Part shown: positions 62,913-64,000 of the stretch, in pieces
How positions within the stretch are numbered: position 1 is the stretch's first letter
How the letters are laid out: each line of letters begins with the position of its first letter
Source: Clostridium sp. CF012
GTDB lineage: Bacteria; Bacillota; Clostridia; Clostridiales; Clostridiaceae
NCBI RefSeq assembly: GCF_018861755.1
Contig: NZ_JAHLEF010000016.1
Coordinates: 1 to 64,000, forward strand
Reading direction: 5' to 3'
DNA: 64,000 bases
Notes under the pieces: generated by a model
What the model saw: only the letters and a program-made list of their open reading frames with translations
What the model was told of the DNA's origin: nothing
Database searches by the model: none
Translations under genes and position numbers: made by a program

Positions 62913-63033
62913 GCAAGAAATTTTAAATTAAACTTAGTTCGGAATGTTCATAGGTTGTGTCCCACCTGTTAGAAAATGCGACATATGAAAGATATAAAGC
63001 AACTTAATAAATATGAATTTGAGGTGAGATGCT

Positions 63034-63417
63034 ATGGACAAATATACAAGAGAAGAATTGGTGGAATCGCTACAAGTTGTATCTTCAACTATCAGTAAAT
63101 GTGAAAAAATGCAGCTAAAATTTGCGGAGGGTAGCTCTCAGCACACGCTCCTTAAGAACAGGATAAAAGCAATGTATATTTCAAAATCATTAATAACAGA
63201 TGAAGATGTTATGGACAAATATACAAAAGAAGAATTGATAGAATCACTACGCCCCGTATCTTCAGTTATCAGTAAATGTGAAAAAGCACCGCTAAAATTT
63301 GCGGAGGGTACCTCTCATCACACCCGCCTTAAGAACCTAATAAAAGCGATGTATATTTCAAAATCATTAATAACAGATGAAATTAGTAAAAGAGATCAAT
63401 TTCCACTTTTTAGGTGA
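63034..63417 (+). CDS. Protein of two tandem 59-residue units, function unknown
   Basis: A 127-residue protein consisting of units 1-59 and 60-118. Each starts MDKYT(R/K)EEL(V/I)ESL and ends AMYISKSLITDE, with the centre SKCEK..LKFAEG(S/T)S.HT.LKN in common. The two DNA copies (63034-63210, 63211-63387) are mostly identical, so the gene grew by an in-frame duplication of 177 bp. Each unit is probably two or three helices. Single-unit homologues appear common in clostridia but their role is unknown. GAGGTGAG before the first ATG. Confidence 0.8.
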   Translation: MDKYTREELVESLQVVSSTISKCEKMQLKFAEGSSQHTLLKNRIKAMYISKSLITDEDVMDKYTKEELIESLRPVSSVISKCEKAPLKFAEGTSHHTRLKNLIKAMYISKSLITDEISKRDQFPLFR

Positions 63418-63650
63418 GATTATGAGTATAACGCCAAGCCCGACAAATTCCAATTTATAGATTTGATGCATTATAATTTTATATTCATTTCTGTCGTATC
63501 TTTCTTTTAAAGCGAATGAATTAATAAAAATATATGTTATTCCAGGGGATAATTATTATGTAGATTATTGAATAAAAAATATTTTTATTTTTATGCGAGA
63601 CAACGCAAAAGCAGTGTGATACTCTGCCTATTGCCGCAAATGATATTTGC

Positions 63651-64000
63651 ATGAATTTTTTTCAATCAGATGTGATTATGAAGCATTTTAAAGATAAACT
63701 AGAGCATCAAGCATCAGAATTTTCATTTGATATGATAAACGAAGAACTAGAAAAATGGAGTGAAAAAGAACATGCTATGAATCAGGAAGTAATGGAGTCT
63801 TCTCCTCAACAGTTTGGGCTTAATATCCACGGATACTATTTGCCGCATACAAAGTGTAATGAAGTTTTTTATCATCAGGCGTGCCAAGAGGTACAAAAAT
63901 TTATGAAACATACTAATCAAGAGGCTAATCAAGTTAATATGCAGGATATTTGTTTCTTCTTTAAGGAAACTACGGGACATTATCAATTCAGCGGTTCTGG
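63651..64000 (+). CDS. Unrecognised protein, cut by the right edge
   Basis: An open frame running past the window end. From the ATG at 63651 it reads MNFFQSDVIMKHFKDKLEHQ, then ASEFSFDMINEELEKWSEK, with HGYYLPHTKCNEVFYHQACQ further on. Hydrophilic, rich in His, Gln and Cys. No SD precedes the ATG, and the frame stays open back to 63576 without another start, so it could be the body of a gene with a frameshift or a lost 5' end. No family recognised. The minus-strand frame overlapping it is a shadow. Confidence 0.4.
   Translation, partial: MNFFQSDVIMKHFKDKLEHQASEFSFDMINEELEKWSEKEHAMNQEVMESSPQQFGLNIHGYYLPHTKCNEVFYHQACQEVQKFMKHTNQEANQVNMQDICFFFKETTGHYQFSGS

Noticed and set aside
63747-63986. Minus-strand 79-codon frame
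   Set aside because: It lies antisense to the longer open plus frame and has no SD; a shadow is more likely.
1-64000. CRISPR array or cas genes
   Set aside because: No regularly spaced direct repeats were seen; the TnpB gene belongs to an IS element.
1-64000. tRNA genes
   Set aside because: No cloverleaf-like sequence with a CCA or T-loop signature was recognised, including near the left-edge rRNA leader.

Overview
The window is chromosomal DNA of low G+C from a spore-forming Firmicute, most likely Clostridium sensu stricto. The evidence is AT-rich codon use, strong GGAGG-type ribosome binding sites, a Tlp-family spore protein gene, tandem leucine T-boxes, Amj, PadR, RpiR and YesMN-type regulators, and what looks like an rRNA-operon leader running off the left edge. 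The species cannot be fixed from the sequence alone. Most genes are on the minus strand.

Layout. 1-2.9 kb: possible rRNA leader, a tiny yvrJ-like gene, a GNAT + PIG-L deacetylase pair, tlp. 3.0-5.26 kb: a relic of a threonine-dehydratase ACT domain split by a TnpB-only IS200/IS605-type element; both junctions can be placed and removing the element restores the reading frame. 5.27-10.4 kb: leuA-leuC-leuD-leuB with one promoter and two tandem Leu (CUC) T-box riboswitches. 10.4-12.4 kb: an ABC-F ATPase gene behind a long leader whose last part encodes a 14-residue peptide overlapping a terminator that also contains the SD sequence. 12.5-18.5 kb: accessory region with a G/C-richer MFS exporter gene, GNAT, coiled-coil protein, group II intron relics, ASCH protein, methyltransferase, TIM-barrel epimerase and a gene relic. 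18.5-23.1 kb: PadR/membrane-protein pair, EFR1-type flavodoxin-ferredoxin, PQ-loop protein + 5'-nucleotidase, MerR-TipAS regulator.

23.6-54.7 kb is mainly amino-sugar catabolism in three modules. MurNAc: murQ-murP-mupG-murR, with an RpiR-type operator and a cre-like site. Sialic acid: nanK-yhcH-gntR and nanE-ABC transporter-nanA-esterase-yesL, two promoters sharing one GntR-type operator motif. N,N'-diacetylchitobiose: ABC transporter, a chemoreceptor, GH94 chitobiose phosphorylase and a hexosephosphate mutase, facing a YesM/YesN two-component system. All should converge on GlcNAc-6-P or ManNAc-6-P; nagA/nagB are not in the window. Between the modules are an FMN reductase, nitroreductase, a Cys-free S4 paralogue and the alternative lipid II flippase Amj with a 54-residue neighbour.

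54.8-61.3 kb: a coherent but functionally unassigned operon made of a GntR regulator with tandem operators, an ECF transporter (S component, fused double ATPase, T component), two S-adenosylmethionine hydrolase paralogues and a GNAT protein. This is the best candidate for an incompletely described system. 61.5-64 kb: alpha/beta hydrolase with a GbsR/MarR regulator, a protein made of two tandem 59-residue units, and an unrecognised reading frame that runs off the right edge.
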